From positions 1 to 46,551 of the forward strand of contig NZ_ALMY01000083.1 of NCBI RefSeq assembly GCF_000440115.1: 46,551 nucleotides of DNA, written 5' to 3'. The translations under genes and the position numbers were made by a program. Source of the stretch: Streptococcus suis YS56 (GTDB lineage Bacteria; Bacillota; Bacilli; Lactobacillales; Streptococcaceae). Every line of letters starts with the position of its first letter. Position 1 is the first letter of the stretch. A model generated the notes under the pieces. The model saw only the letters and a list, made by a program, of their open reading frames with translations, had not been told where the DNA came from and did no database searches. Below are positions 37,281-46,090 of the stretch, piece after piece.

Positions 37281-39479
37281 ATGAAGAAAAAATTACTCAT
37301 ACTATTGACAAGTATTTTGTCAGTATTCTTTATTTTTACCGGTGTCAAGGCTGATGATACAATCGATATCGTTTTCGACAACGCCTACGCACCATTTGAG
37401 TTTAAAGACTCAGACCAAGTTTATAAAGGATTAGACGTTGATATCATCAATGAAGTTGCCAAACGCTCTGGTTGGACAATGAATCAAACCTTCCCAGGAT
37501 TTGACGCTGCGGTCAATGCAGTTCAATCAGGTTCTGCCGATGCGTTGATGGCAGGTACAACTATCACCGAAGCGCGTAAGAAAGTATTTACTTTCTCAGA
37601 CCCTTACTTCGACACCAAAATCGTTATCGCTACCACAAAGGCAAATACCATCTCTTCATATAAGGACCTTAAAGGCAAGACTGTCGGTGTCAAAAACGGT
37701 ACCGCAGCTCAAAACTTCCTAGAAGAAAACAAAGACAAGTACGGATACAACGTAAAAACTTTTGATACTGGCGATTTGATGTATAATAGCCTTTCTGCTG
37801 GTGCTGTTGATGCTGTAATGGACGACGAAGCGGTTATTCAGTACGCTATTCAACAAGGTCAGGATCTAAGCATTGATATTGACGGCGAAGCAATCGGTTC
37901 ATTTGGTTTCTCAGTTAAAAAAGGTAGCCAATACGAGTACCTCGTAGAAGACTTCAACAAAGCTCTTGCCGCTATGAAAAAAGACGGTACTTATGAAAAA
38001 ATCATGAATACATGGTTGGGTTCATCCACTGTTTCTGCTGAAACTACTGATTACTCTTCTCGCCTAACATTGACTGGTGATGCAAGTGCTAAAGCAACAC
38101 CTGTAAAATCAAGCTATACAATCGTTGCAGATTCATCATTTGCTCCATTTGAGTATCAAGATGAAAATGGCGACTATGTCGGAATTGACATGGAATTGAT
38201 TAAAGCGATTGCTGAACAACAACGCTTTACCATTACCATTCAAAACCCAGGTTTCGATGCTGCCTTGAACGCTGTTCAAGCTGGACAAGCCGATGCCGTG
38301 ATCGCAGGTATGTCAATCACAGATGCTCGTAAGGAAATCTTTGATTTCTCTAATGCTTATTACACTTCAAATATCTTGTTGGCTGTTAAAAACGGAAGTG
38401 ATATTGCTTCCTATGAAGATTTAATTGGTAAAACAGTCGGTGCTAAAAACGGTACAGCTTCATATACTTTCTTAGAAAGCAACAAAGACAAGTACGGTTA
38501 CACCCTAAAAGCCTTCGATGAAGCTTCTGGAATGTATGACAGCTTGAACTCAGGCTCGATTGATGCCCTCATGGATGACGAAGCGGTGCTTCTATACGCT
38601 ATCCAACAAGGTCGTAACTTCGCAACTCCAATCCCTGGTGAAAAATCTGGTGAATACGGATTTGCTGTTAAAAAAGGTACTAACCCTGAATTGATTGAAA
38701 TGTTCAACAATGGTATGGCTGCTCTTGTGGCATCAGGCAAGTACGATGAAATTTTGAACAAATATTTCAACACAACAGAAGAAACAAGTACAACCACTAC
38801 AACAGTTGACGAGACAACAATTGTAGGTCTCTTGAAAAACAACTACGGCCAGTTACTCTCAGGTCTTGGTATCACAATCGGACTTGCTCTTCTATCATTC
38901 ACTATTGCAATTGTCATCGGTATTATCTTTGGTATGTTTGCAGTAAGCCCAGTTAAAGCACTTCGTGTGACAGCATCTGTCTTTGTTGATGTTGTTCGTG
39001 GTATTCCACTCATGATTGTTGCCGCATTCATCTTCTGGGGCATTCCAAACTTGATTGAATCAATCACAGGTCAACAATCTCCAATCAACGACTTTGTCGC
39101 TGGAACCATTGCCCTCTCATTAAACTCTGGTGCCTATATCGCTGAGATTGTTCGCGGTGGTATTCAAGCCGTTCCAGCTGGTCAGATGGAGGCGTCACGC
39201 AGTTTAGGAATTTCTTATGGAACGACCATGCGCAAGATTATCCTACCTCAAGCTGGTAAAATCATGTTGCCAAACTTCATCAACCAGTTCGTTATTACCT
39301 TAAAAGATACTACAATCATTTCAGCAATTGGTTTGGTTGAGCTCTTCCAAGCAGGTAAGATTATTATCGCTCGTAACTATCAATCATTCCGTATGTATGC
39401 AATCCTTGCTATCATCTATTTGGTGGTTATCACACTCTTGACGCGTTTGGCACGCAAGCTTGAAAAAGGAGGGAAATAA
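37281..39479 (+). CDS. glnP: Glutamine-type ABC transporter: two substrate-binding domains fused to permease
   Basis: A 732-residue membrane protein for polar amino-acid uptake, probably glutamine/glutamate. A signal peptide (about 1-25, ending VKADD) is followed by two homologous SBP domains (about 28-248 and 272-505). Both contain FAPFE/YAPFEF, GFDAA and DALMDDEAV, which is typical of the GlnP architecture. The C-terminal permease (about 525-730) has five membrane helices and the EAA loop [23 protein letters not shown] use ATG 37281, seven bases after AAGGAG, rather than 37275, which would be too close. It is followed by glnQ with a one-base overlap. Confidence 0.93.
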   Translation: MKKKLLILLTSILSVFFIFTGVKADDTIDIVFDNAYAPFEFKDSDQVYKGLDVDIINEVAKRSGWTMNQTFPGFDAAVNAVQSGSADALMAGTTITEARKKVFTFSDPYFDTKIVIATTKANTISSYKDLKGKTVGVKNGTAAQNFLEENKDKYGYNVKTFDTGDLMYNSLSAGAVDAVMDDEAVIQYAIQQGQDLSIDIDGEAIGSFGFSVKKGSQYEYLVEDFNKALAAMKKDGTYEKIMNTWLGSSTVSAETTDYSSRLTLTGDASAKATPVKSSYTIVADSSFAPFEYQDENGDYVGIDMELIKAIAEQQRFTITIQNPGFDAALNAVQAGQADAVIAGMSITDARKEIFDFSNAYYTSNILLAVKNGSDIASYEDLIGKTVGAKNGTASYTFLESNKDKYGYTLKAFDEASGMYDSLNSGSIDALMDDEAVLLYAIQQGRNFATPIPGEKSGEYGFAVKKGTNPELIEMFNNGMAALVASGKYDEILNKYFNTTEETSTTTTTVDETTIVGLLKNNYGQLLSGLGITIGLALLSFTIAIVIGIIFGMFAVSPVKALRVTASVFVDVVRGIPLMIVAAFIFWGIPNLIESITGQQSPINDFVAGTIALSLNSGAYIAEIVRGGIQAVPAGQMEASRSLGISYGTTMRKIILPQAGKIMLPNFINQFVITLKDTTIISAIGLVELFQAGKIIIARNYQSFRMYAILAIIYLVVITLLTRLARKLEKGGK

Positions 39480-40219
39480 TGGCTCAATTAAAAATCAACG
39501 TACATGATTTACACAAATCATACGGAAAAAATGAAGTCCTCAAAGGCATTACTGCTAAGTTCTATGAAGGGGATGTTGTTTGTATCATCGGTCCTTCTGG
39601 TTCAGGTAAATCAACATTTCTACGGACAATGAACTTACTTGAAACCATTACGAGTGGACAAGTAACTGTTGACGGGTATGACTTGACAGATCCTAAGACC
39701 GATGTGGATGCATTCCGCTCCAATGTCGGAATGGTATTCCAACACTTTAACCTCTTCCCGCACATGTCTGTACTTGACAACATCACTTTTGCGCCAATCG
39801 AACACAAATTGATGGACAAATCTGAAGCTGAAAAAGTAGGCATGGAATTATTGGAAAAAGTTGGATTGGCAGACAAACGCGACGCTATGCCAGACAGCCT
39901 TTCAGGTGGTCAGAAGCAACGTGTTGCCATCGCTCGTGCCCTCGCTATGAACCCAGACATCATGCTCTTTGACGAACCAACTTCCGCCCTTGACCCTGAA
40001 ATGGTTGGCGATGTACTCAACGTTATGAAAGACTTGGCTGAGCAAGGTATGACCATGTTGATCGTCACACACGAAATGGGCTTCGCTCGCAAGGTTGCTA
40101 ACCGCGTTATCTTCACTGATGGCGGTGAGTTCCTTGAAGATGGTACACCAGAGCAAATCTTTGACAACCCACAACATCCACGTTTACAAGACTTCCTAGA
40201 TAAGGTATTGAACGTGTAA
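39479..40219 (+). CDS. glnQ: Amino-acid ABC transporter ATP-binding protein
   Basis: A 246-residue ATPase that drives GlnP. Walker A is GPSGSGKS (residues 38-45), the Q-loop is [10 protein letters not shown], the signature is LSGGQKQR near 142, Walker B is [14 protein letters not shown] and the switch His lies in IVTHEMGFA. All motifs are complete. The ATG overlaps the glnP stop codon (TAATG), and a GGAGGG site lies in the end of glnP. A strong terminator follows. Confidence 0.96.
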   Translation: MAQLKINVHDLHKSYGKNEVLKGITAKFYEGDVVCIIGPSGSGKSTFLRTMNLLETITSGQVTVDGYDLTDPKTDVDAFRSNVGMVFQHFNLFPHMSVLDNITFAPIEHKLMDKSEAEKVGMELLEKVGLADKRDAMPDSLSGGQKQRVAIARALAMNPDIMLFDEPTSALDPEMVGDVLNVMKDLAEQGMTMLIVTHEMGFARKVANRVIFTDGGEFLEDGTPEQIFDNPQHPRLQDFLDKVLNV

Positions 40220-40225
40220 AAATAC

Positions 40226-40260
40226 AAAAAGCCTTTGACCATGTGTGTCAGAGGCTTTTT
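40226..40260. terminator. Bidirectional terminator between glnQ and GNAT
   Basis: AAAAAGCCTTTGAC (40226-40239) pairs with GTCAGAGGCTTTTT (40247-40260), with one T-G pair. The stem is flanked by an A run and a T run. It ends glnPQ on the plus strand and can also end the convergent GNAT gene. Confidence 0.9.
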
Positions 40261-40279
40261 AACATCTCACAATTAATAC

Positions 40280-40771
40280 CTATAACATCTTTTTGTAAGA
40301 ACAACCTTTCTCTGTCTTCTTTACTGCTTCAAAGCCACATTTCTCAAACAGCTTTCGTGAACCAAGATTCCAATCATAAATTTCTTCGACAAGTATTTCC
40401 TCAAGCCCGACTTCCCTTGCACGCTCAATCATTCGCTGTAACACCTTAGTCCCGATTCCCTTTTTCCAATACCGCTTGTCTCCAATGGCAATGGCAAAAT
40501 CATCTGCAAACAGCGTCACATCACCAATTGGGATAAACTGATTGTCTTCAAAAATTTCAATAAAGTAACATTCTCCATTTGTTGCCAAATAGCCATACAT
40601 ACGATTGAGCCGATCCAAAGTATAAGGTTCCTTATTTCCATCAACCAGCCAGACCAATTCTAGATCTTGGTGCCATTCAAAAGCAAAATCATGCTGGCCA
40701 TCATACCGACGTAGACGAACTTGTTTGTCTATTTCTAAAATATCTGCTTGCTCAATTCCCTTGATTGCCAT
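40280..40771 (-). CDS. GNAT-family acetyltransferase (AAC(6')-like fold)
   Basis: A 163-residue acetyltransferase with the WHQDLELVWLVDG and PIGDVTLFADDFAIAIGD strands, an RYWKKGIGTKVLQRMI acetyl-CoA loop and NLGSRKLFEKCGFEAV motif B. This layout is close to ribosomal-protein or aminoglycoside 6' acetyltransferases, but no resistance role can be claimed. The ATG is at 40771, behind GAGAGGA. It lies alone, convergent to glnQ and divergent from the ABC-F gene. Confidence 0.87.
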   Translation of the reverse strand: MAIKGIEQADILEIDKQVRLRRYDGQHDFAFEWHQDLELVWLVDGNKEPYTLDRLNRMYGYLATNGECYFIEIFEDNQFIPIGDVTLFADDFAIAIGDKRYWKKGIGTKVLQRMIERAREVGLEEILVEEIYDWNLGSRKLFEKCGFEAVKKTEKGCSYKKML

Positions 40772-40850
40772 TTCGGATCCTCTCTCATTAACATTAAGTT
40801 CATTTTAACATACATCTCTATCAATATCAATAAATTTTATAACATGTTGA

Positions 40851-40879
40851 TTGACAAGATTTTAGCGATATGCTATATT
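40851..40879 (+). promoter_or_regulatory. Strong promoter of the ABC-F leader
   Basis: TTGACA (40851-40856) and TATATT (40874-40879) are spaced by exactly 17 bases. Transcription should begin about 40,887 and enter the attenuator leader. The consensus -35 suggests constant initiation, with control left to the leader. Confidence 0.85.
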
Positions 40880-40910
40880 AAAACAAATAAAGCATGCGAG
40901 GTAAGAAGAA

Positions 40911-40928
40911 ATGGACAATAACAAGTAA
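40911..40928 (+). CDS. Five-codon leader peptide (MDNNK)
   Basis: A short ORF with a GAGG site about ten bases upstream encodes Met-Asp-Asn-Asn-Lys and ends just before the first pairing segment of the attenuator (40930). A ribosome stalled here would cover that segment. A 20-codon alternative starting at 40894 overlaps it in another frame without a good site. Confidence 0.55.
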   Translation: MDNNK

Positions 40929-40929
40929 A

Positions 40930-41054
40930 CTAAATTTAAGTTCTATACTTATTTAGTAGTTTTCTTGCGTCCATTTTTCTGTTCCCTCTATTCCTTGAAT
41001 AGGGTCTTTTTGAGCAGATTTCGACACACTACTAAATAGGTAGTGTATTTTTTC
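40930..41054 (+). promoter_or_regulatory. Three-way transcription attenuator of the ABC-F gene
   Basis: Segment 1 (40930-40940) can pair with segment 2 (40948-40956). Segment 2 extended (TATTTAGTAGT, 40950-40960) is an exact 11-base complement of segment 3 (41028-41038). Segment 3 is also the left arm of a terminator, ACACTAC/GTAGTGT (41026-41046), followed by ATTTTTT. The structures exclude each other as in ribosome-mediated attenuators of antibiotic ABC-F genes: a stalled ribosome on segment 1 frees segment 2 to capture segment 3 and allow read-through. A further hairpin with a T run lies at 40984-41011. Confidence 0.8.
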
Positions 41055-41070
41055 TTGTAAAGGAGGCCTT

Positions 41071-41733
41071 ATGCTACTAACCACTCAACACCTAACCCTC
41101 GACCATCAAAAAGATTTGAGAAATCTGGTTCATGACCTAAACCTCATTGTCAACCCTGGCGATAAAATAGCCATCATCGGCGAAGAAGGAAATGGCAAAT
41201 CCAGCCTATTACTCACCTTGATGGATTCAACTCTTGTTGCCGACTACCTGCTTCAATCAGGCAACATTCACCGATATTTTCACTCACCAGTCTATATTCC
41301 CCAAAGTCTTCCACTGGAAATAGCAGAGCTAACCTTGAACGACTACTTCTTTGGAGATATAGAGAGCAATATTGATTACGGTCTACTCTACCTCTATGCT
41401 GACCAGCTCCAGTTTGACAGCGAGCGATTTGCCAGTCAACAATTGATTGGAAGCCTGTCAGGTGGCGAAAAATTAAAAATTCAATTGATAAAATCACTAG
41501 CCACTCCATCCGACATCGTCTTTCTAGATGAACCGTCCAATGACTTAGATTTGGATACCTTGCTTTGGCTGGAAAATTATATCATCACTAGCCCTAAAAC
41601 CATCCTATTTGTTTCACATGATGAAGATTTTCTTAGTAAAACAGCTACAAAAATCATTCACCTAGAATCAGTTAAAAAGAAAACACTTGCTCAAACCAAA
41701 GTTGAAGAACTGGACTATCAGGATTACACATAG
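41071..41733 (+). pseudogene. ABC-F ribosome-protection protein, N-terminal half before an internal stop
   Basis: A 220-residue product carrying the first ATPase domain: Walker A GEEGNGKSS near residue 37, signature SLSGGEKLKIQL, Walker B DIVFLDEPSNDLD and the switch FVSHDEDF. An in-frame TAG (41731-41733) follows YQDYT. The same frame then continues with a basic, Gln-rich linker and the second domain. Without the TAG the protein would be 510 residues, the normal size of Lsa/Vga/Msr-type ABC-F factors that eject antibiotics from ribosomes. CAG-to-TAG is the simplest mutation. AAAGGAGG precedes the ATG. The half-protein alone is unlikely to work. Confidence 0.85.
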
Positions 41734-42603
41734 AAGCGCCAACAAGCCTATCAGAAGCAAGTCCAACAAGCTCGGAACGACCAAAAAGAATTTGACAAGG
41801 CCATGAACAAGCATCTACGTCAAAAATCACAGGTTCGTCATACCTTGCTCAACACCCATGATGCCACACTAGGACGGCTTATAGCCAAGAAAATGAAGAA
41901 TGTCTTATCGCGTGAAAAACGATATGAAAGAATGAAGGAAAATCTCACACAAGTTCCTTTTCATGAAGATGCTATTTCCCTCTTCTTCTCAGACATTTCA
42001 CCACTACCAGCTAGAAAGCAAGTACTTCACTTAGAAAACTTCCAATTAAAGGTTGACGAGCGACTACTCGTTCAAAACATCCATTTCAACTTAAATGGAC
42101 AAGAGAAAATTGGCATCATTGGACAAAATGGAATTGGTAAATCCAGCTTTCTGAAAACAATTCATCATGAACTCAGGCAACGAGCGGACATAAACTTGGG
42201 CTACATGCCCCAGCACTATACAGAAGTCCTTGATGAGTCTAAAACACCTCTTGATTTCTTATTAGAAAATGGCAATCGTGAGCAGGAACAACTGATCTTA
42301 ACACATTTAGCCAGTCTGCAGTTTACACGACAAGAAGTTCATCATAAGATCTGTGAACTTTCTGGTGGACAAAAAGCCAAGTTACTTTTGTTAAAAATGG
42401 TTCTTGATCAAGCCAATTTTCTCTTATTAGATGAACCCAGTCGAAACTTCTCTCCTACTTCTCAGCCATATATTCGTCAACTATTTGCCGATTATCCTGG
42501 TGGCTTGGTATGCGTATCACACGACAGATGTTTTTTGAAAGAAGTTTGTCAAAGAATCTACCGACTAAGTGAGAATGGACTGGAAGAACTAGAACAGATA
42601 TAA
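41734..42603 (+). pseudogene. ABC-F ribosome-protection protein, C-terminal half after the internal stop
   Basis: The continuation of the frame starts KRQQAYQKQ. It contains the interdomain linker that reaches into the ribosome in this family, then the second ATPase domain: Walker A GQNGIGKSS, signature LSGGQKAKLLLL, and Walker B LLLDEPSRNFSPTS, which is the DEPxRNxSP form typical of antibiotic-resistance ABC-F proteins. A restart at the ATG at 41803 would give 266 residues but lacks a good ribosome site and part of the linker. No other lesion is seen, so the stop is probably recent. Confidence 0.82.
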
Positions 42604-42638
42604 AAAAGGAAATTAGCATACACGCCAAATTTCCTTTT
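42604..42638. terminator. Bidirectional terminator between ABC-F and metY-like gene
   Basis: AAAAGGAAATT (42604-42614) pairs perfectly with AATTTCCTTTT (42628-42638) across 13 bases. It serves the ABC-F transcript and, on the other strand, the convergent O-acetylhomoserine sulfhydrylase gene. Confidence 0.87.
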
Positions 42639-42680
42639 ATTTATTAATAAAGAATGAAGTCATGCTATTCGATTCACAAC

Positions 42681-43961
42681 CTATAATTTATCAAGAGCAA
42701 GCTGTAAGTCCTCAATCAAATCATTGACATTTTCAAGACCGATTGATAGGCGAATTTGATTTGGTGTGACCCCAGCAGCAAGTAAATCTTCCGGAGCTAA
42801 CTGAGCATGGGTGGTTGTAGCTGGATGAACGACCAATGATTTAGCATCGGCAACGTTTGCTAAATTGGAAAAGATTTCCAAACTATCAATAACCTTACGC
42901 GCTTCTTCTGCTCCGCCATTTACTTGGAAAGAGAAAATAGAGCCAACTCCCTTAGGCAGGTATTTATCCGCCAAAGGCTTATAAGGACTATCTGGAAGTG
43001 ATGGATAATTGACCGACTCTACCTGAGGATGACTAAGTAAAAAGTCAACAATCTTTTCAGCATTAGATACATGACGCTCTACACGGAGAGACAAGGTTTC
43101 TAACCCTTGCAAAAGCAAGAAGGCGTTGAATGGAGAAAGGGCAGCACCTGTATCGCGAAGCAATTGCACACGGACTGCTACAATAAATGCTGCAGCACCA
43201 ATATCACGAGTATAACTAATGTTATGATAGCTTGGATCTTCTTCAACAAATTGAGGAAACTTACCAGATGCCGCCCAGTCAAACTTACCGCTATCGACAA
43301 TCACACCGCCAATGGTCGTCCCATGTCCACCGATAAACTTGGTGGCAGAATGAACTGCGATATCAACACCATGAGAAAATACATTAATCAAATATGGGGT
43401 TGCAAAGGTATTATCTGAAACAAGCGGGATGTGGTGGTTGTGTGCAATTTCTGCCAATTTTTCAAGATCAGGAATATTGATAACAGGATTTCCCAAGGTT
43501 TCAATAAATACAAGTTTTGTATTATCTTGAATGGCAGTTTCTACTGCTTCAAAGTCATCAATATCTACAAAGCTTGTTGTAATACCATAGCGAGGAAGGG
43601 TTTCTTTGAATAGGTTAAAAGTCCCACCATAGAGTGTCGTTGCCGCCACAATGTGATCGCCAGCATGTGCTAATGCTAGAATAGTGTATGTGATGGCTGC
43701 CATTCCTGAAGAAGTGGCCAAGGCACCAATACCACCTTCTAAAGCAGCAACACGATTTTCAAAAGTAGAGACCGTCGGATTCGTGATACGAGTATAGATA
43801 TTCCCTGATTTACGCAAGGCAAATAAATCTTCTGCTTCTTGAGCGTCTTCAAAAACATAGGAAGTAGTTTGATAGATAGGTACCGCACGTGATTTTGACG
43901 CGGGATCAACTTCCTGTCCAGCATGGAGTTGAAGGGTTTCAAATGAAAATTCTCTAGTCAT
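42681..43961 (-). CDS. metY: O-acetylhomoserine sulfhydrylase (PLP enzyme)
   Basis: A 426-residue Cys/Met-metabolism PLP enzyme that makes homocysteine from O-acetylhomoserine and sulfide in methionine synthesis (some homologues act on O-acetylserine). The start TLQLHAGQEVDP and the PIYQTTSYVFED substrate loop are typical. YTRITNPT and SSGMAAI follow, and the PLP lysine lies in HSATKFIGGHGTTIGG near residue 209. Length is normal. Control by methionine supply is indicated by a MET-box palindrome about 80 bases upstream. The ATG follows AAAGGAGC. It stands alone between two terminators. Confidence 0.93.
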   Translation of the reverse strand: MTREFSFETLQLHAGQEVDPASKSRAVPIYQTTSYVFEDAQEAEDLFALRKSGNIYTRITNPTVSTFENRVAALEGGIGALATSSGMAAITYTILALAHAGDHIVAATTLYGGTFNLFKETLPRYGITTSFVDIDDFEAVETAIQDNTKLVFIETLGNPVINIPDLEKLAEIAHNHHIPLVSDNTFATPYLINVFSHGVDIAVHSATKFIGGHGTTIGGVIVDSGKFDWAASGKFPQFVEEDPSYHNISYTRDIGAAAFIVAVRVQLLRDTGAALSPFNAFLLLQGLETLSLRVERHVSNAEKIVDFLLSHPQVESVNYPSLPDSPYKPLADKYLPKGVGSIFSFQVNGGAEEARKVIDSLEIFSNLANVADAKSLVVHPATTTHAQLAPEDLLAAGVTPNQIRLSIGLENVNDLIEDLQLALDKL

Positions 43962-43988
43962 AAAGGTGCTCCTTTGGTCTTTTTCTGT

Positions 43989-44018
43989 ATTTTACCTTAT
44001 TTTTACCACCTTGACTAA
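43989..44018 (-). promoter_or_regulatory. Possible metY promoter
   Basis: On the minus strand TTAGTC (44018-44013) and TAAAAT (43994-43989) are spaced by 18 bases. The match is poor, as expected for a promoter that needs an activator, and it lies just downstream of the MET-box. An extra CTAATA-N6-TATTAG palindrome overlaps the -35 (44015-44032). Confidence 0.4.
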
Positions 44019-44039
44019 TACTTAAATATTAGAGAGATG

Positions 44040-44056
44040 TATAGTTAACAACTATA
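44040..44056 (-). promoter_or_regulatory. MET-box (MtaR/MetR-type LysR regulator site)
   Basis: TATAGTTAACAACTATA is a perfect seven-base palindrome around AAC. It matches the TATAGTT-N3-AACTATA motif described for the streptococcal methionine regulator MtaR. It lies about 80 bases upstream of the metY ATG, directly ahead of the weak promoter, so activation when methionine is low is the likely mode. Confidence 0.8.
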
Positions 44057-44441
44057 GCCATAGAGTCAGTTATTCTAAAAGAATTATTTTTCTAAATTAC
44101 ATGGAAACTAAACAAGCACTTAAATTCCTAAAATGTAAGTCAGTAAAGGCTGAGAAATACACTTCAAAAATCGTGACATTTCTTCTCAACATGCAATTAA
44201 TGGACAAGCTACTGGAGCAAAACGGTGCAAGCTTTTCCCTTCTTTACGAAGCTGGCAAATTCCATATCTTTGTCGTTTTTACAGTCATCATTTCGAAGTC
44301 AACGAAAATCGATTCGTCAAAGTAGGCTAATGGTTAAATATCTTACTAAACTACGACATTTAGGACTATAAAAACTAAATGACCAAATCTTAGAACAAGT
44401 TCTATTCAATTTTATCTGATATTCGTTAGCCATACTTCCAC

Positions 44442-44490
44442 AAAAAAGAGGAAGCCGGGCAAACCATAATGGATCACTTGCCCCGCTTCC
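44442..44490 (-). terminator. Terminator of the alcohol dehydrogenase gene
   Basis: On the minus strand GGAAGCGGGGCAA (44490-44478) pairs with TTGCCCGGCTTCC (44462-44450), with one mismatch, and is followed by TCTTTTTTG. The strong 13-base stem lies about 20 bases after the stop codon. Confidence 0.9.
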
Positions 44491-44512
44491 TTAACAGAAA
44501 ACAAATATTATC

Positions 44513-45664
44513 CTAGAACAATTCTTTATAGAATGAAATAGTTTCTTCTAATGTTGGCATGAATGGATTGCCTGGTGCACAAGCATCAATTAAGGCATTC
44601 TTAGAGAGGTATTCAAAGTCAAAGTCTTCTTCCTTGATGTCCAACTCTGTTAATTTTTTCGGAATTCCAACTTTGGCAGACAATTCTTCAATTTGTGCAA
44701 TGGCATAGTCAGCACATTCTTCATCAGTCTTACCTGCGATATCAAGACCTAAAGCTTTTGCGACATCACGGAAAGCTGCTGGTACACGTTTGGCATTTTC
44801 ACGTTCAATGATTGGCAAAATCATAGCACAGCAGACACCGTGTGGCAGATCGTAAACAGCACCTAATTGGTGAGCCATAGAATGCACATAGCCCAGACCA
44901 GCATTGTTAAAGCTCATACCACCAAGGAAAATAGCATGGACCATAGCCTCACGGGCTTCTATATCTTGTCCGTTTTCAACTGCTCGTGGTAGGTATTCTT
45001 TAATTAACTCAATGGCACCCATTGACAGTTTCTTGGTCACACCGTATGCTCCAGGAGTTACCAAGGCTTCGATGGCATGAGTCAAGGCATCCATACCTGT
45101 TGCTGCAGTCAAAGCTGCTGGTTTGGACAACATAAGCTCAGGATCGTTAACTGACATAACAGCTAAGCTGTTTTTATCCACCATAACCATTTTAACCTTG
45201 CGTTCTTCATCGGTAATGACATAGTTAATAGTGATTTCAGCTGAAGTTCCCGCAGTTGTATTGATTGCTACAACTGGCAGACCAAGTTTTTCTGACTTAT
45301 GCAATCCTTCATAGTCTTGTGGTTTGCCGCCGTTTGTTGCCATAATGGAAATACAGCTTGCCGCATCCTGAGGAGAACCACCACCGACAGAGATGATAAA
45401 ATCACAGTCATTTTCCTGCAAAACTGCTAGTCCATCAAATACATTTTTACAAGTCGGGTTAGGATCGACCTTACTAAAGACTACGTAGTCAATACCTACT
45501 TCATCAAGTGGCTTGGTCACTTTAGGTAAAATATCACTTGTTCGGATAAAATCATCTGTTACAAGCAGAGCCTTTTTGTAGCCCAAATCCTTGACATAAC
45601 TTCCAATTTCGTTGACACAACCGCGACCAATCAAGTTGACCGCTGGAACGTAAAATGTTGCCAT
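44513..45664 (-). CDS. Iron-dependent alcohol dehydrogenase (lactaldehyde/propanediol type)
   Basis: A 383-residue group III alcohol dehydrogenase that interconverts an aldehyde and an alcohol with NAD(P)H. The Rossmann-like N-terminus has ISVGGGSPQDAA for the cofactor, and NTTAGTSAE follows. The metal site uses Asp and His in ATGMDALTHAIEA and the two histidines in YVHSMAHQLGAVYDLPHG, all present. Homologues include FucO, AdhB and DhaT, so the substrate is not decided. I use the ATG at 45664 (MATFYV), seven bases after GGAG; a TTG two codons upstream is weaker. It has its own promoter and terminator and is monocistronic. Confidence 0.92.
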   Translation of the reverse strand: MATFYVPAVNLIGRGCVNEIGSYVKDLGYKKALLVTDDFIRTSDILPKVTKPLDEVGIDYVVFSKVDPNPTCKNVFDGLAVLQENDCDFIISVGGGSPQDAASCISIMATNGGKPQDYEGLHKSEKLGLPVVAINTTAGTSAEITINYVITDEERKVKMVMVDKNSLAVMSVNDPELMLSKPAALTAATGMDALTHAIEALVTPGAYGVTKKLSMGAIELIKEYLPRAVENGQDIEAREAMVHAIFLGGMSFNNAGLGYVHSMAHQLGAVYDLPHGVCCAMILPIIERENAKRVPAAFRDVAKALGLDIAGKTDEECADYAIAQIEELSAKVGIPKKLTELDIKEEDFDFEYLSKNALIDACAPGNPFMPTLEETISFYKELF

Positions 45665-45701
45665 AGACAAGCTCCTTTATTTATTTGAATTATTTTATAT
45701 T

Positions 45702-45730
45702 ATTATACTATTTTTGGCGGATTTTGTAAA
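45702..45730 (-). promoter_or_regulatory. Alcohol dehydrogenase promoter
   Basis: On the minus strand TTTACA (45730-45725) and TATAAT (45707-45702) are spaced by 17 bases, close to the consensus and about 40 bases upstream of the start. I looked for Rex and cre sites nearby and found no convincing match. Confidence 0.82.
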
Positions 45731-45823
45731 GAAAATGTGAAACTTTTAACGTAAAATATTGCCTCCTACCAAAGACAATGTTTAACCATCCACCTTACTG
45801 CTACTCTGCAACAATTCGTTTAC

Positions 45824-45852
45824 TTGATGAATGGTTTAAAATTCAGTAAAAT
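45824..45852 (+). promoter_or_regulatory. Possible promoter of the zinc-ribbon gene
   Basis: TTGATG (45824-45829) and TAAAAT (45847-45852) are spaced by 17 bases, 23 bases before the ATG at 45875. The match is weak, and a leader this short leaves just room for the AAGGGGGG ribosome site. Confidence 0.45.
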
Positions 45853-45874
45853 AATATTTAAAGGGGGGAAAATT

Positions 45875-46090
45875 ATGAATTTACTCGACTATATCGGTCC
45901 GATTCTTTTCATTACTGCAATCATTAGCTACAGTCTCTATAGGAGGTTAAAAGATAGCAAAGCCACTATTATAGTACCAAAATGTCCAAAATGTAAGTCA
46001 GATAAACTTCAAAAATACACTCCTAAAAAAGAACCCACTGAAAAAGTCATCAACTTGATGTCTTTTTTTGCTATACTAGAGTCGAGGTGA
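45875..46090 (+). pseudogene. Small membrane protein with half a zinc ribbon, cut by an IS
   Basis: The frame starts MNLLDYIGPILFITAII at 45875 behind AAGGGGGG. It has one membrane helix and then VPKCPKCKSDKLQKY, the first knuckle of a zinc ribbon. The second CxxC that should follow is missing: after about KEPTEK the sequence runs into the IS element and stops at LESR. It is therefore probably the truncated start of a zinc-ribbon membrane protein of unknown function. Earlier starts at 45824 lack a site. Confidence 0.6.

Larger units (their letters stand above)
43962..44512. other. 550-bp intergenic region
   Basis: This gap between the metY-like gene and the alcohol dehydrogenase gene holds the metY control region at 43962-44056 and a terminator at 44442-44490. 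Between them, one plus-strand frame (44101..44325, 74 residues) is possible, but it has no ribosome site and no recognisable family, so I do not call it a gene. It may be a decayed gene remnant. I see nothing else in it. Confidence 0.6.

Noticed and set aside
44101..44325. 74-residue plus-strand ORF in the metY-alcohol dehydrogenase gap
   Set aside because: No ribosome site, no promoter match and no family resemblance. It may be a gene remnant but cannot be supported.
45671..45760. Possible Rex or cre operator upstream of the alcohol dehydrogenase gene
   Set aside because: TTTGTAAAG...ATGTGAAAC looks suggestive, but neither the Rex palindrome nor the cre consensus is met.
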